The notes: a model not told the origin generated them from the letters alone. Shown: positions 20,167 to 29,203, numbered from the stretch's first letter. The stretch: 64,000 bases of DNA from Hydrogenophaga sp. (GCA_016790705.1 JAEUOT010000058.1:124001-188000); one strand, 5' to 3'. Translations and numbers: made by a program.

Positions 20167-20841
20167 TCAGCTGGGGCGGGGGTGTTGCGCGTCGGCCGCT
20201 CGCACGGCGGCCACGAAGGCGAGCATCTTGTCGGGGTCCTTGATGCCTTTGGAGACTTCGACCCCGGAGCTCACGTCAACGGCCCAAGGCCGCACGAGGC
20301 GAATGCCATCGGTCACGTTTGCAGGCGTGAGTCCACCAGACAAAACGAGGCGAGAGCTGGCGTTTAGTAGCGGATGTGACCAAGGGAAAGCATTCCAGTC
20401 GAAGGATTGACCACCACCGCCGTAGCCCTCTACGTGGGCATCGAGCAGGATGGCCTGCGCGGCAGCGAAGTCGGACGCGTATTTTAGGAGATCGAAGCCC
20501 GCGCCGGCCGGACCAGGGGGAATGCGCGCAGCGCGCATGAACGGACGGCCTGCGGCCAGGCAGTCGGCAGGGGTTTCGTCGCCGTGAAACTGCAACAGAG
20601 CATGGGGCACGGCGGCCAGGCCCTGGGCGATGAATTCAGGGCTGGCGTTGACGAGCAGCAGCACCGGCGTCACGAATGGCGGCAGGCGGCGCGCCAACTC
20701 GCCGGCCCGTTCCGGCGACACGAATCGCGGGCTGTTGGGGTAGAGCACGAAGCCGATCGCATCGGCACCGGCACGCACCGCGGCATCCACATCGCTTTCG
20801 CGGGTGAGGCCACAAATCTTGATGCGGGTGCGGTGGGTCAT
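20167..20841 (-). CDS. trpF: Phosphoribosylanthranilate isomerase
   Basis: TrpF converts phosphoribosyl-anthranilate to CdRP in tryptophan synthesis. The 224-residue TIM barrel has the active-site Cys in [13 protein letters not shown], the general-acid Asp in [20 protein letters not shown], and [11 protein letters not shown] with VDVSSGVE for phosphate binding. A much longer open frame extends upstream to 21804 but only this segment is TrpF; the upstream part is a shadow of truA. It lies 5 bases after truA. Confidence 0.95.
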   Translation of the reverse strand: MTHRTRIKICGLTRESDVDAAVRAGADAIGFVLYPNSPRFVSPERAGELARRLPPFVTPVLLLVNASPEFIAQGLAAVPHALLQFHGDETPADCLAAGRPFMRAARIPPGPAGAGFDLLKYASDFAAAQAILLDAHVEGYGGGGQSFDWNAFPWSHPLLNASSRLVLSGGLTPANVTDGIRLVRPWAVDVSSGVEVSKGIKDPDKMLAFVAAVRAADAQHPRPS

Positions 20842-20846
20842 GGGGC

Positions 20847-21680
20847 TCAGGGCAACCAGTCGAATGCAGGGGTGCGGTCTGGGAGATTCCAGGACGGATC
20901 GTAGACCGGCCCGAGGAAGTACAGCCCGTCGGGTGCGAACGTGGGCGCAGCGACGTCGCGGCTTTTTGCTGCCAGCACTTCGGCCATCCACGACGGCGGG
21001 CGGTTCCCGGTCCCGACGGCAATCAAGCAGCCCATGATGTTGCGGATCATGTGGTGCAGGAAGGCCGAGGCCTCGAACTCGAAACGCCAGTAGGCGCCAC
21101 GGCGGGCAATGGTGATGCGCCGCATGTCCTTGACCGGGCTGTGTGCCTGGCAGGACGAGGCGCGGAACGAGGTGAAGTCGTGTTCGCCCAGCAGGCTGTC
21201 CGCGGCCCGCTGCATGGAGGTCTGGTCCAGTGGGCGGAATACCCAGCCGACCTGTCCGTGGTCCACGCTCGGGCGCACGGGCGATTCCAGCAGGACGTAG
21301 GCGTAGCGCCGCCCGGTGGCGCTGGCGCGGGCATGAAAACCCGGCGGCACATGGCGTGCCCACTGCACGGCGATGTCGGGCGGCAGAAAGCTGTTGGTGC
21401 CACGCACCCAGGCGTTGTCCGGGCGCTCGAGCATGCTGTCGAAGTGCACCACCTGATTCAGGCCGTGCACCCCTGCGTCGGTACGGCCGGCGCACAGGGT
21501 GTTGACGCTCTCTACAGCGAGAAACCGGGACAGTGCGCGCTCCAGCCGGTCCTGGACCGTGTTCCCGCTGGGCTGGCTTTGCCAACCGTCGTAGGCACGG
21601 CCGTTGTAGGAGACGCCCAGGGCGATGCGACAACCATCTCGCCCGTGCGGGCGAGATGTGTCGGGGTCTGTGGCAGACAA
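20847..21680 (-). CDS. truA: tRNA pseudouridine synthase A
   Basis: TruA makes pseudouridine at positions 38-40 of the tRNA anticodon arm. The 277-residue protein has the catalytic Asp in CAGRTDAGVHGLNQVVHF, plus the conserved RRYAYVLL and FLHHMIRNIMG segments. It lies between fimV and trpF on the same strand, the fimV-truA-trpF-trpB order common in Burkholderiales and Pseudomonadales. Confidence 0.96.
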   Translation of the reverse strand: MSATDPDTSRPHGRDGCRIALGVSYNGRAYDGWQSQPSGNTVQDRLERALSRFLAVESVNTLCAGRTDAGVHGLNQVVHFDSMLERPDNAWVRGTNSFLPPDIAVQWARHVPPGFHARASATGRRYAYVLLESPVRPSVDHGQVGWVFRPLDQTSMQRAADSLLGEHDFTSFRASSCQAHSPVKDMRRITIARRGAYWRFEFEASAFLHHMIRNIMGCLIAVGTGNRPPSWMAEVLAAKSRDVAAPTFAPDGLYFLGPVYDPSWNLPDRTPAFDWLP

Positions 21681-21694
21681 GGTCCGGGCGCGCG

Positions 21695-24493
21695 TCAGGC
21701 CAGGTCGGCCAGGAAGGCGCTGGCCTTGGTCTTGAGCGCGCCGCTGGCCTCAGCCAGCACTTCCTCTGCCAGTGACCGGGCGCCTTCCAGGTCTCCGATG
21801 GCACGGAATTCCTCGGCCAGCGAGAGTTTGGTTTCCAGCGGGTTTTCTCCGCTCAGCGCATCGCCACCCATCTCGGTGGGGGTCGCAGCAGCACCCTTGT
21901 CGAGATCCAGATTCAGGCCGTCGAGGTCGAACGACATCAACTCGGCTGGCGGGGCCGCGCTGGCAGGAGCGGGTTGCGACGGCACCGACAGGTCGAAATC
22001 CGGCAGCACTTCACCGTCGTCGAAGGTCGGCTGCGGAGCTGCCGAGGCCATGGGCTCAGGTGTCAGCGGCATGGGGTCTGACGGGAAATCCAGGTCGAAG
22101 TCCATGGGGCGCGAAGCCGCTGCCCCCAGGCTGTCAGGCTTGGATGTCAGCACTTCGGTCTGCGAAAGGTCATCCATTGCGGAGACAGGGGCCGGCGCGG
22201 AAAGCACCGAGTCCCGGCCAAGCGGCGCGCGGGATGACTCTTCGATAAAGTCCAGATCGAGGTCCAGGCTGCTGTCCACGGCATCGGACTTGCTGTTCTG
22301 GCCCAGGGTGCTGGCGCCGAAAGGCACCGTGTTGGGGACGCCGCCGACCGGTTGCGCAGGGGCGCCCGGCCGTGCCGCAGGCGCACCCCCGGGCTTGTAC
22401 ATCGGGTTCTCGGGGTCCAGCTCTTTGCCCAGCTCGCAGGCGTGCTCCCATTCGGGTCCCTGGCCTTGCGTGAGTCCGTAGGCCTCGGTGGCCACCACTT
22501 CGAAGGCCTTCGCGTCACGACGCTTGGCGTAGATCTCCATCAGCTTGTTGTGGATGGCCACGCGCGTTGGTGCGCTGCGCATGGCTTCCTTGAGGATTTC
22601 CTCCGCCTGGAGGTCACGTCCGTAGGCCAGGTACACGTCCGCCTCTGCCACCGGATCCACGTCACCGGCGGCATCGAGCTGGCTGGGGGAGTAGACCATC
22701 GAGGAGCCTGAGGCAGTCGCTTCGTTGGTGTCGATGCGCTGGCCTCCACTGGACCCGAAGAAGGAGTCGGGCTGAAGGCGGCTCTCCAGGAAGGAGCTGT
22801 CGACGCCGCTGCCCTTCTTCTTCTGGCGCATGCGATAGAAGCCGAAACCACCGAGCAGTGCCAGCAACGCGCCCGCGCCAGGCAGGACGTACGGGTTGTC
22901 CAGTAACTGGCTGATGAAGGACGGCTCTTCGGCTGGTGCGGGGGCCGGCGTGGCGGGCGGTGCCGGGGGCTTGGGTGCAGGTGCAGGTGCAGGTGCAGGT
23001 GCAGGTGCAGGTGCAGGTGCAGGTGCAGGTGCAGGTGCAGGTGCAGGTGCAGGTGCAGGTGCAGGTGCAGGTGCAGGTGCAGGTGCAGGCGGCGTGGCCG
23101 CAGGTGCAGCCGGCGAAGGCGTCGGGGCAGGTGCTGGCGCAGGCGCAGCGGCGACCGGTGCCGCAGCAGGAGCGGCCGCAGGTGCGACGGCTGCGGGTGC
23201 CGGCGCTGCGGGCGGAGTCGCGGGCGGCTTTGCCGCAGCCGGTGTGCCGACAGGAATCGACGGTGTGGCCGGGGTTGCGGCTGGCTTTGCCGGTGCCGCA
23301 GGGGCGCCAGCCGGAGCCGCAGGTGTCAGCTTCGACAACTCGTCGATGTTGCGGGACAGCTCGGCCACACGCGTCGTGGACTCCTTGGCCTGTCGCTCCT
23401 TGGCGATCTTGTCTTCCTTCGCGTTCTGGCCTGCGGAGCCCTTGGAGAGGGTCAGCTTGTCCTGCGTGGCGGCTGCAGGTTTTTTGTCTTCAATCTCGGT
23501 CTGCACCTTGCCGGTGGCCTGGCGATCTGCAGCAGCGACCGGCGCAGCAGGCGCGGCACTGGCCAGCCTGCGGCGGAACTCATTGAAATCGCGGCTTTGT
23601 GCGGCGACGATCCGCCGGGCCTCGGTGGCCGTCACATCGATGGCTGCGGCCTCGGTGGGGAGGTCGAGGATTGCGCCAGACCGGATGCGGTTGACATTGC
23701 CACCGATGAAAGCCTTCGGGTTGTTGCGCAGCATCGTGACCAGCATCTGGTCAAGCGAGGCGTTGGCGGGGAGGTTGGCGGACGCGATCCGCCCTGCGGT
23801 GTCGCCCGCCTTGACGCGGACCTGCTTCTGTTCGCCAGCATCGGCGGCCTTGCTTGGGGCGGACGGCTCGGCGGCAGGCACTTCGCTTTTGGGTGCGGCT
23901 TTTTCCGCCCGTGTCGCCGGTTTTGCTGCTGGCGTGGCCGTCGGCATGATCGAAGTCGAGGCGGGAGCGCCCGGCGCTGCAGTGGCCGGCGCCGTCGGTG
24001 CGGCTGTCGGCGCACGCGAAACCGCCGCATTGACGGGGGCGGGCGCTGGCGCGGCGATCTTTGGGGGGTCCAGCAGCAGGGTGTAGTCGCGAACCAGCTT
24101 GCCGGATGCCCAGTTCACTTCCAGCACCATGTCCAGGAACGGTTCGTTGACCGGCCGGGATCCAGTGAGACTCAGATAGGGCCGCCCGTCCGCACGACGC
24201 TGCAGGCTCACCTGCAAACCGCCCAGCGCTCCGCTGAGTTCCATGCCGGCAGCGCGGAATGCTTCCGCAGAGGCCACGCCGACGCGAAGGCTGCCAGATT
24301 CTTCTGCTGTGATGTCGAGGACTTCGACTTCGGCTCGCAGCGGCTCTCCCAGCGCGGATTGCACCGCCACGCGGCCCAGTGCCAGTGCCGACGCATCGAC
24401 GTGGTGCAGCAGACCGGCGCACAACAGCGCCGCCGCAGCCACGGCCTGTAACTTCGCTGCGCCTCGCCGTTCGGCTTCCACGGACGTTGTCAT
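21695..24493 (-). CDS. fimV: FimV/HubP-like polar hub protein with (Pro-Ala)19 repeat
   Basis: FimV-type proteins organise the cell pole and are required for type IV pilus function and twitching. The 932-residue product has a signal peptide (LQAVAAAALLCAGLLHHVDASA), a periplasmic N-terminal domain beginning LGRVAVQSALGEPLRAEVEVLD, a LysM-like peptidoglycan-binding region (VKAGDTAGRIASANLP..ASLDQMLV), and a long Ala/Pro-rich linker. Then come one membrane helix (YVLPGAGALLALLGGFGFYRM), a cytoplasmic TPR-like part and the conserved FimV C terminus ending FLADLA. ATG 24493 is chosen (MTTSVEAERR); the frame also opens at 24532. The linker contains 19 exact hexanucleotide repeats, so its length may vary between strains. 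Confidence 0.9.
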   Translation of the reverse strand: MTTSVEAERRGAAKLQAVAAAALLCAGLLHHVDASALALGRVAVQSALGEPLRAEVEVLDITAEESGSLRVGVASAEAFRAAGMELSGALGGLQVSLQRRADGRPYLSLTGSRPVNEPFLDMVLEVNWASGKLVRDYTLLLDPPKIAAPAPAPVNAAVSRAPTAAPTAPATAAPGAPASTSIMPTATPAAKPATRAEKAAPKSEVPAAEPSAPSKAADAGEQKQVRVKAGDTAGRIASANLPANASLDQMLVTMLRNNPKAFIGGNVNRIRSGAILDLPTEAAAIDVTATEARRIVAAQSRDFNEFRRRLASAAPAAPVAAADRQATGKVQTEIEDKKPAAATQDKLTLSKGSAGQNAKEDKIAKERQAKESTTRVAELSRNIDELSKLTPAAPAGAPAAPAKPAATPATPSIPVGTPAAAKPPATPPAAPAPAAVAPAAAPAAAPVAAAPAPAPAPTPSPAAPAATPPAPAPAPAPAPAPAPAPAPAPAPAPAPAPAPAPAPAPAPKPPAPPATPAPAPAEEPSFISQLLDNPYVLPGAGALLALLGGFGFYRMRQKKKGSGVDSSFLESRLQPDSFFGSSGGQRIDTNEATASGSSMVYSPSQLDAAGDVDPVAEADVYLAYGRDLQAEEILKEAMRSAPTRVAIHNKLMEIYAKRRDAKAFEVVATEAYGLTQGQGPEWEHACELGKELDPENPMYKPGGAPAARPGAPAQPVGGVPNTVPFGASTLGQNSKSDAVDSSLDLDLDFIEESSRAPLGRDSVLSAPAPVSAMDDLSQTEVLTSKPDSLGAAASRPMDFDLDFPSDPMPLTPEPMASAAPQPTFDDGEVLPDFDLSVPSQPAPASAAPPAELMSFDLDGLNLDLDKGAAATPTEMGGDALSGENPLETKLSLAEEFRAIGDLEGARSLAEEVLAEASGALKTKASAFLADLA
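22974..23087. repeat. Hexanucleotide tandem repeat (GGTGCA)19 in fimV
   Basis: Nineteen uninterrupted, perfect copies of GGTGCA on the plus strand (TGCACC on the coding strand) cover 114 bases and encode Pro-Ala dipeptides in the FimV linker. Because the unit is 6 bases, gain or loss of copies keeps the reading frame and only changes the linker length between the peptidoglycan-binding and membrane parts. Such perfect repeats are prone to slippage and to assembly error. Confidence 0.95.
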
Positions 24494-24562
24494 GGTCCCG
24501 AACAAAGGGGTAGGGCGGGTGGGATGGGGCACTTGAACCTCGACGTAAAAAACCGAGAATTG

Positions 24563-24591
24563 ACCATAACATCAACGTATTACGGTGACAA
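24563..24591 (-). promoter_or_regulatory. Candidate sigma-70 promoter of fimV
   Basis: On the minus strand, TTGTCA (24591-24586) and TATGGT (24568-24563) are separated by exactly 17 bases, giving 4-5 matches out of 6 in each hexamer. The predicted transcript would begin about 60 bases before the fimV ATG at 24493, and might also carry truA-trpF-trpB-trpA-accD. Confidence 0.6.
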
Positions 24592-24669
24592 GCTGAGAAT
24601 CCGCTTGAGTTTCCAGGGCGACCTTTGGTCGGGTGATCGGCGGTGTTGTCGTTGCGGACTCACAACGAC

Positions 24670-24695
24670 AAAGCCGGTCCCAAGGACCGGCTTTT
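24670..24695 (-). terminator. Intrinsic terminator after asd
   Basis: AAGCCGGTCC (24671-24680) and GGACCGGCTT (24684-24693) form a perfect 10-bp stem with a CAA loop, flanked by A on one side and T on the other, so it can work in either direction. It lies 26 bases past the asd stop on the minus strand and upstream of the fimV promoter, which separates the two transcripts. Confidence 0.7.
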
Positions 24696-24718
24696 GTCAA
24701 AGTAAGTAAGAAGTAGTG

Positions 24719-25849
24719 TCAGGCGTCAAGCAGGATGCGCAACATGCGGCGCAGCGGCTCGGCAGCGCCCCACAGAAGCTGGTCGCCGATGGTGAACGCA
24801 CCGACGTATTCCGGACCCATGGCCAGCTTGCGGATGCGGCCGACCGGGATGGTCATGGTGCCGGTCACAGCCACGGGCGTCAGGTCCTTGATGGTGGCTT
24901 CACGCGTGTTCGGCACGACCTTGGCCCAAGGGTTGTCGGCGGCGATCATGGCTTCAATGTCGGCCACCGGCACGTCCTTCTTCAGCTTGAAGGTCAGGGC
25001 CTGGCTGTGGCAGCGCATGGCGCCCACGCGCACGCAGAAACCGTCGACCGGGATCGCGGCCGAGCCGAAGCCCTCGCCCAGACCCAGGATCTTGTTGGTC
25101 TCGGCCATGCCCTTCCACTCTTCCTTGGACATGCCGTTGCCCAGGTCCTTGTCGATCCAGGGGATTAGGCTGCCGCCCAGCGGCACGCCGAAGTTGGCGG
25201 TTTCGGCGCCCGTCAGGCTGCGCTGCTTGGCGATCACCTTGCGGTCGATTTCCAGGATGGCGCTCTTGGGGTCGTCCAGCAGGGCCTTCACTTCGGCGTT
25301 CAGCGTGCCGTACTGCGTCAGCAGCTCGCGCATGTGCTGTGCACCGCCGCCGGATGCGGCCTGGTAGGTCTGGGTGGACATCCACTCGACCAGACCGGCC
25401 TTGTACAGCGCGCCCACGCCCATCAGCATGCAGGACACGGTGCAGTTCCCGCCGATCCATTCCCTGCCACCCTTGGCCAGGGCGTTCTTGATCACCGGCA
25501 TGTTGACCGGGTCGAGGATGATGACGGCGTCCTTTTCCATGCGCAGGGCCGACGCCGCGTCGATCCAGTGGCCGTTCCAGCCGGCGGCGCGCAGCTTGGG
25601 GTACACCTCGTTGGTGTAGTCGCCGCCCTGGGCGGTGATGATGATCTCGCAGCGCTTGAGAGCGTCGATGTTGTTCGCGTCCTGCAGCGTGGTCTCGTTC
25701 TTGGCCATCGCGGGGGCCTTGCCGCCGGCGTTGGAAGTGGAGAAAAACAGCGGTTCGATCAGGTCGAAGTCTTTTTCCTCGACCATGCGATCCATCAACA
25801 CGGAGCCGACCATGCCACGCCAGCCGACCAGACCAACCAACTTGCTCAT
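24719..25849 (-). CDS. asd: Aspartate-semialdehyde dehydrogenase
   Basis: Asd reduces aspartyl phosphate to aspartate semialdehyde, the branch point to lysine, methionine, threonine and diaminopimelate. The 376-residue protein has the NADP-binding [18 protein letters not shown] start, the catalytic Cys in [10 protein letters not shown], and the active-site His and Arg in [14 protein letters not shown]. This is the Gram-negative Asd type. It is preceded by about 245 bases without a recognised gene and followed by a terminator hairpin. Confidence 0.97.
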   Translation of the reverse strand: MSKLVGLVGWRGMVGSVLMDRMVEEKDFDLIEPLFFSTSNAGGKAPAMAKNETTLQDANNIDALKRCEIIITAQGGDYTNEVYPKLRAAGWNGHWIDAASALRMEKDAVIILDPVNMPVIKNALAKGGREWIGGNCTVSCMLMGVGALYKAGLVEWMSTQTYQAASGGGAQHMRELLTQYGTLNAEVKALLDDPKSAILEIDRKVIAKQRSLTGAETANFGVPLGGSLIPWIDKDLGNGMSKEEWKGMAETNKILGLGEGFGSAAIPVDGFCVRVGAMRCHSQALTFKLKKDVPVADIEAMIAADNPWAKVVPNTREATIKDLTPVAVTGTMTIPVGRIRKLAMGPEYVGAFTIGDQLLWGAAEPLRRMLRILLDA

Positions 25850-25944
25850 TGAGAATGCCCTTTCAAGTGAATAAAACAGGTCCAGACCAGACCGACTTGC
25901 CCGGCTCGTCTGGCCGGGGAGGGCGCACGACGAACCAGGCTGGA

Positions 25945-26046
25945 TCAGCCCTTAATGGTCGTGGTTTTGATGGAGGTTGCGCGCACGGCCACACCGGCCA
26001 GGGCGGCGGGTGCTTTGTTCAGGAGGAACGGGCTGGCGACAAACAT
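25945..26046 (-). CDS. Possible 33-residue leader ORF before asd
   Basis: An open frame [13 protein letters not shown]...KTTTIKG lies in the 245-base stretch between the DUF2322 gene and asd, on the asd strand. A -10-like TACAAT (26060-26055) is only about 9 bases before its ATG, so a transcript starting there would be nearly leaderless for this ORF and give asd a ~200-base leader. There is no ribosome site and no known relative that I recognise. It may be chance; the only support is position and codon look. Confidence 0.2.
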   Translation of the reverse strand: MFVASPFLLNKAPAALAGVAVRATSIKTTTIKG

Positions 26047-26093
26047 AGCCCGCGATTGTAGTTCAAGCCCCTTGACGCGAATCTGACCGCCGG

Positions 26094-26411
26094 TCAGGCG
26101 TTGTGCAGTCGCACCAGATACGTCGCCGTGCCCTGTGACCAGGAAACGAGCCTGTCGATGTTCGGGTGCTTGCCCGGATGGGCCAGGGCGTCAGCGGTGT
26201 GCTCGGCGTACCACTGCAATCCCGTCGCGGCAGCCTTCGGCGTGATGCGGCCGCCGTCCTGTTGTGCCAGCGCGTGGTAGATGGCCAGGGAGCCGGCCTG
26301 GCCCGGTTGGTTGAGGATCGTGGCGACCACATGGCCGGTGTCGTCCAGCAGGTCCATCGAGGCGAGGTGGGCGACGGAAGGCAGGGTCTTGAGGCGTTCT
26401 GCAAAATTCAT
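26094..26411 (-). CDS. DUF2322 family protein
   Basis: A 105-residue soluble protein that fits the DUF2322 family as I remember it: N-terminal LKTLPSVAHLASMDLLDD, central GSLAIYHALAQQDGGRI, and the end AEHTADALAHPGKHPNIDRL. The function is unknown. It lies divergently from the M14-type peptidase gene (33 bases apart) and upstream of asd on the same strand. Confidence 0.8.
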   Translation of the reverse strand: MNFAERLKTLPSVAHLASMDLLDDTGHVVATILNQPGQAGSLAIYHALAQQDGGRITPKAAATGLQWYAEHTADALAHPGKHPNIDRLVSWSQGTATYLVRLHNA

Positions 26412-26444
26412 GGGTCACATTGTCGCCCGCGAACAAGGCCGCTC

Positions 26445-27392
26445 ATGAATACGCACACCGACTCTTCCGCCGTTTTCCGTTCCATCGGCACTCCCGGGCA
26501 GCCCTGGTCCACCGCCGAACGAGAACAGTGGCGCGCGGCACAACAGCGCCGTCGCAGCTACGCCGACGACGTGATGCCACGCGTGGACCGGCTGCGCGAC
26601 CGCCTGGACGTGCTGACATACGGGGAGCTGGCCTATGACGGCGAGACGTTTCCCCTGTTGTGCCTGCGTAGCCGCGGCTGGCGGGACGACCGCCCGCTGG
26701 TGCTGGTGACCGGCGGCGTGCACGGGTATGAGACCAGCGGCGTGTCGGGTGCGCTGCGTTTTCTGGAGGCGCACGCGGCGGCCTACGCTGATCGTGTGAA
26801 CCTGCTGGTCGCGCCGTGTGTCAGTCCCTGGGCCTATGAGCGAATACAGCGCTGGAATTTCGATGCCGTCGACCCCAACCGATCCTTCCGGGAGCCCAGT
26901 CCGGCGCAGGAGTCGGCGGCACTCATGCGTCTCGTGGCGCCGCTGAAGGGCCGGTTCTCCGCCCACATCGATCTGCACGAGACCACCGACAGCGACGAGT
27001 CCGAATTCCGTCCCGCCAAGGCCGCGCGCGACGGAGAGCCGTTCGAGCCCTGCGAGATCCCGGATGGTTTCTACCTGGTTGACGACGAGGAGAATCCGCA
27101 GCCCGCATTCCAGCACGCGATCATCGACGCCGTGGCCCGGGTCACCCATATCGCAGAGCCCGATGCGCAGGGCGGCATCATCGGCTCGCCGGTCGTTGCG
27201 CCGGGCGTGATCCGCTATGCGCTGCGTTCGCTGGGTTTGTGCACCAGCATCACCGGCGCCCCCTACACCACGACAACCGAGGTCTATCCCGACAGTCCCC
27301 GGGCAACGCCGTCGCAATGCGAGGCGGCGCAGGTGGCGGCGGTTTGCGCGGCCATCGACTTCATCCTCCAGGCAGCCGGGACCGGCGATTGA
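26445..27392 (+). CDS. M14-family zinc carboxypeptidase / desuccinylase-like protein
   Basis: A 315-residue cytoplasmic protein with the metallo-carboxypeptidase (M14/AstE-AspA) zinc site: His93 and Glu96 in GGVHGYETSG and a third ligand in the AHIDLHE segment (around His174). The substrate binding DPNRSFRE loop (Asn/Arg) and the TTTEVYPDSP end with the general-base Glu are also present. No signal peptide is seen, so it is probably an intracellular peptide or acyl-amino-acid hydrolase and not a secreted digestive enzyme. The exact substrate cannot be read. ATG 26445 is preferred over longer frames reaching 26166, which overlap the divergent DUF2322 gene. Confidence 0.85.
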   Translation: MNTHTDSSAVFRSIGTPGQPWSTAEREQWRAAQQRRRSYADDVMPRVDRLRDRLDVLTYGELAYDGETFPLLCLRSRGWRDDRPLVLVTGGVHGYETSGVSGALRFLEAHAAAYADRVNLLVAPCVSPWAYERIQRWNFDAVDPNRSFREPSPAQESAALMRLVAPLKGRFSAHIDLHETTDSDESEFRPAKAARDGEPFEPCEIPDGFYLVDDEENPQPAFQHAIIDAVARVTHIAEPDAQGGIIGSPVVAPGVIRYALRSLGLCTSITGAPYTTTTEVYPDSPRATPSQCEAAQVAAVCAAIDFILQAAGTGD

Positions 27393-27560
27393 CTGTGCTG
27401 TCTTTTGCGGAGCAGTAATGCCAGAGCAACACGGGGGACATCGGGCATTGGTTCTTGAGAAACGGTCTGTGGCGACGTGACGCACATGCCAGGCATCTTT
27501 CTGTCCGAACCCGCCGGGTCGGAAGCGGATGCGATGAGCGTTGGCTGATAGCGTCTGCGT

Positions 27561-28466
27561 TCAGCCTTTTCCCTGCATCCACGCGGACCAGTGCTCGATG
27601 CAGGCCCGGATCTTGGGCAGGCGATGACGTTCGGGCAGCATCACCGCGTAGATCGGCACCCGGCTGCGATCGAACCACTCGTCGAGCACTGCGACCAATG
27701 CACCGGCGGCAAGGTAACGACGGCTCACCACGTCGTTCAGGCGGGCAATGCCGACCCCCTGCAGCACCAGTGCCAGCGTCAGCGAGGTGTTGTCGCTGCG
27801 GGTGTGCCCGCGTGCCTGGTACGCGCTGCCCCTGGGCTGGCCGGCCTGTTCGGACCATGGCCAGCGGTTGAGCAGCGGGCTGGCACTGCTGGTGATCAGC
27901 CGGTGCTGCGCCAGGTCGTCCGGGTGTTGTGGCGTGCCGAAGCGTTGCAGGTAGGCAGGAGAGGCGAACAGGCGCCGGCCGTGCTCGGCCATGGGGCGCG
28001 CCACCAGGTTGTCGCCTGCGGGTGAGCCGGTGCGGATCGCGACGTCGACGCCGTCGCGCGCCATGTCGTGCAGCCTGTCGTCGGCCATCACCTCGACCTG
28101 CAACTGCGGGTACTGGTCGTAGAGCGAGGGCAGGCTCGGCGCGATCACTGCCTCGGCCAGTGCGGGGCTGACCGCCAGCCGCACCCAGCCGCTGGGACCG
28201 CCCCGCTTGATGTGCAGCGCCGCCGCCAGCTCGTCGCGGGTATCGACCAGCCGTCGGGCATGTGCGGCGAAGGTATCGCCCTCGTCGGTCAGGCTCAGGC
28301 CATGGGTGGTCCGGTGCATCAGCCGGACGCCCCAGCGCGACTCCAGCCGCGCCAGCGTGCGCGAGACCTGGCTGACCGGTGCGTTGCGCTCGCGCGCGGC
28401 GGCCGAGAGCGAGCCGAGTTCCGCCACCCGAAGAAACAGGGCGGCTTCGTCCAGGTCCAGGTTCAT
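27561..28466 (-). CDS. LysR-family transcriptional regulator
   Basis: A 301-residue LTTR: winged HTH in residues about 5-62 (AALFLRVAELGSLSAAARERNAPVSQVSRTLARLESRWGVRL) and a substrate-binding domain (WVRLAVSPALAEAVIAPSLPSL ... GIARLNDVVSRRYL). ATG 28466 follows AAGGAG on the minus strand. It is divergent from a small ORF and a tautomerase gene, and a long palindrome lies between them, so it probably controls that pair as well as itself. Confidence 0.93.
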   Translation of the reverse strand: MNLDLDEAALFLRVAELGSLSAAARERNAPVSQVSRTLARLESRWGVRLMHRTTHGLSLTDEGDTFAAHARRLVDTRDELAAALHIKRGGPSGWVRLAVSPALAEAVIAPSLPSLYDQYPQLQVEVMADDRLHDMARDGVDVAIRTGSPAGDNLVARPMAEHGRRLFASPAYLQRFGTPQHPDDLAQHRLITSSASPLLNRWPWSEQAGQPRGSAYQARGHTRSDNTSLTLALVLQGVGIARLNDVVSRRYLAAGALVAVLDEWFDRSRVPIYAVMLPERHRLPKIRACIEHWSAWMQGKG

Positions 28467-28493
28467 CCGGTTGCTCCTTGGTTTTGCTTGAAT

Positions 28494-28541
28494 TGCAAAG
28501 CCAATTGTCATTCAAGGAGGTTTCCATAGATTGGCTTTGCA
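28494..28541. promoter_or_regulatory. Candidate LysR operator (12-bp inverted repeat)
   Basis: TGCAAAGCCAAT (28494-28505) is repeated exactly in inverse as ATTGGCTTTGCA (28530-28541), with 24 bases between. It sits in the divergent space between the LysR gene and the 28580 gene, where LTTR tetramers bind. The internal dyad TGCAAAGCCAATTG also fits the loose T-N11-A rule. Confidence 0.65.
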
Positions 28542-28579
28542 TGGAAAGTGTGGTCACCGCCAACCTTCAGGAGCCTCAG

Positions 28580-28789
28580 ATGACACCCGATCGCCTCGAC
28601 ACCCTCATTCGTGCCCATCAACACGCCGCTGCGCTTCGCCAAGCCGAGAGCGACCGTCACCAGGCCATCAACGATTTCTGGCGCGGCGCCGACGCGGTGT
28701 GGGTTCGGGTCCAGCAGAGCGCCAGCGAACGGCTGAGCCGCAGCGCGCGGCGGCTGCAGGCCCGGCTGGACCGGCGTGCCGCAGCCTGA
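28580..28789 (+). CDS. Small hypothetical protein upstream of tautomerase
   Basis: A 69-residue, helix-rich, charged protein (MTPDRLDTLIRAHQHAAALRQ...RLQARLDRRAAA) with no membrane segment or Cys. The ATG at 28580 follows CAGGAG; ATG 28541 in frame would overlap the palindrome. It is 20 bases before the tautomerase gene and likely in the same LysR-controlled transcript. I do not recognise a family. Confidence 0.65.
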   Translation: MTPDRLDTLIRAHQHAAALRQAESDRHQAINDFWRGADAVWVRVQQSASERLSRSARRLQARLDRRAAA

Positions 28790-28809
28790 GGCTCCCGGGG
28801 AGAACCGAC

Positions 28810-29190
28810 ATGCCCATCGTCACCCTGACCCTGCGCCAACGCCGACCCGCCGTCTACAAGGCCGCTGTGCTCGACGCCATCCATGCCGCGCTGGTGCAGT
28901 CCGGCGTGCCCGAGACCGACCGCTTCCAGCGCGTCTTCACGCTCGATCCGGCCGACGTTCACATGGACCCGACCTACCCCGATCTGGCGCGACCACGGAC
29001 CGCCGACGCGCTGCTGATCGAGATCCTCTGGTCGGTCGGGCGCAGCGTGAAGGTCAAGCGCGCCCTGCTGGCCGACCTAATGCAACGCCTGTCCGGACTC
29101 GGCATCGACACCGAACAGGTGATGGTGGTGTTGCAGGAGACGTCCTGGGAAAACTGGAGTTTCGGCGGTGGGCGGCAGCTGCATGTGTAA
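28810..29190 (+). CDS. Tautomerase-superfamily protein
   Basis: A 126-residue protein with the catalytic Pro2 of the 4-oxalocrotonate tautomerase/MIF fold (MPIVTLTLRQ), the repeat segment for a beta-alpha-beta pair (YKAAVLDAIHAALVQSGVPETDRFQRVF) and the C-terminal QVMVVLQETSWENWSFGGG, as in LysR-linked tautomerases. Substrate unknown. It follows the small gene at 28580 and is opposite a divergent LysR regulator. Confidence 0.88.
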   Translation: MPIVTLTLRQRRPAVYKAAVLDAIHAALVQSGVPETDRFQRVFTLDPADVHMDPTYPDLARPRTADALLIEILWSVGRSVKVKRALLADLMQRLSGLGIDTEQVMVVLQETSWENWSFGGGRQLHV

Positions 29191-29203
29191 CGCCCCTCGG
29201 ACC

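Noticed and set aside
18794-20410. 538-codon plus-strand frame over trpB and trpF
   Set aside because: Antisense of trpB, which is certain; the product is Gly/His/Val-rich without family marks.
22974-23087. CRISPR-like repeat
   Set aside because: The units are 6 bases and contiguous with no spacers; it is a coding microsatellite.
22896-24086. Gly/Ala repeat-rich plus-strand frame opposite fimV
   Set aside because: Produced by the antisense of the Pro/Ala linker and GGTGCA repeats; PE-PGRS-like look is a composition effect.
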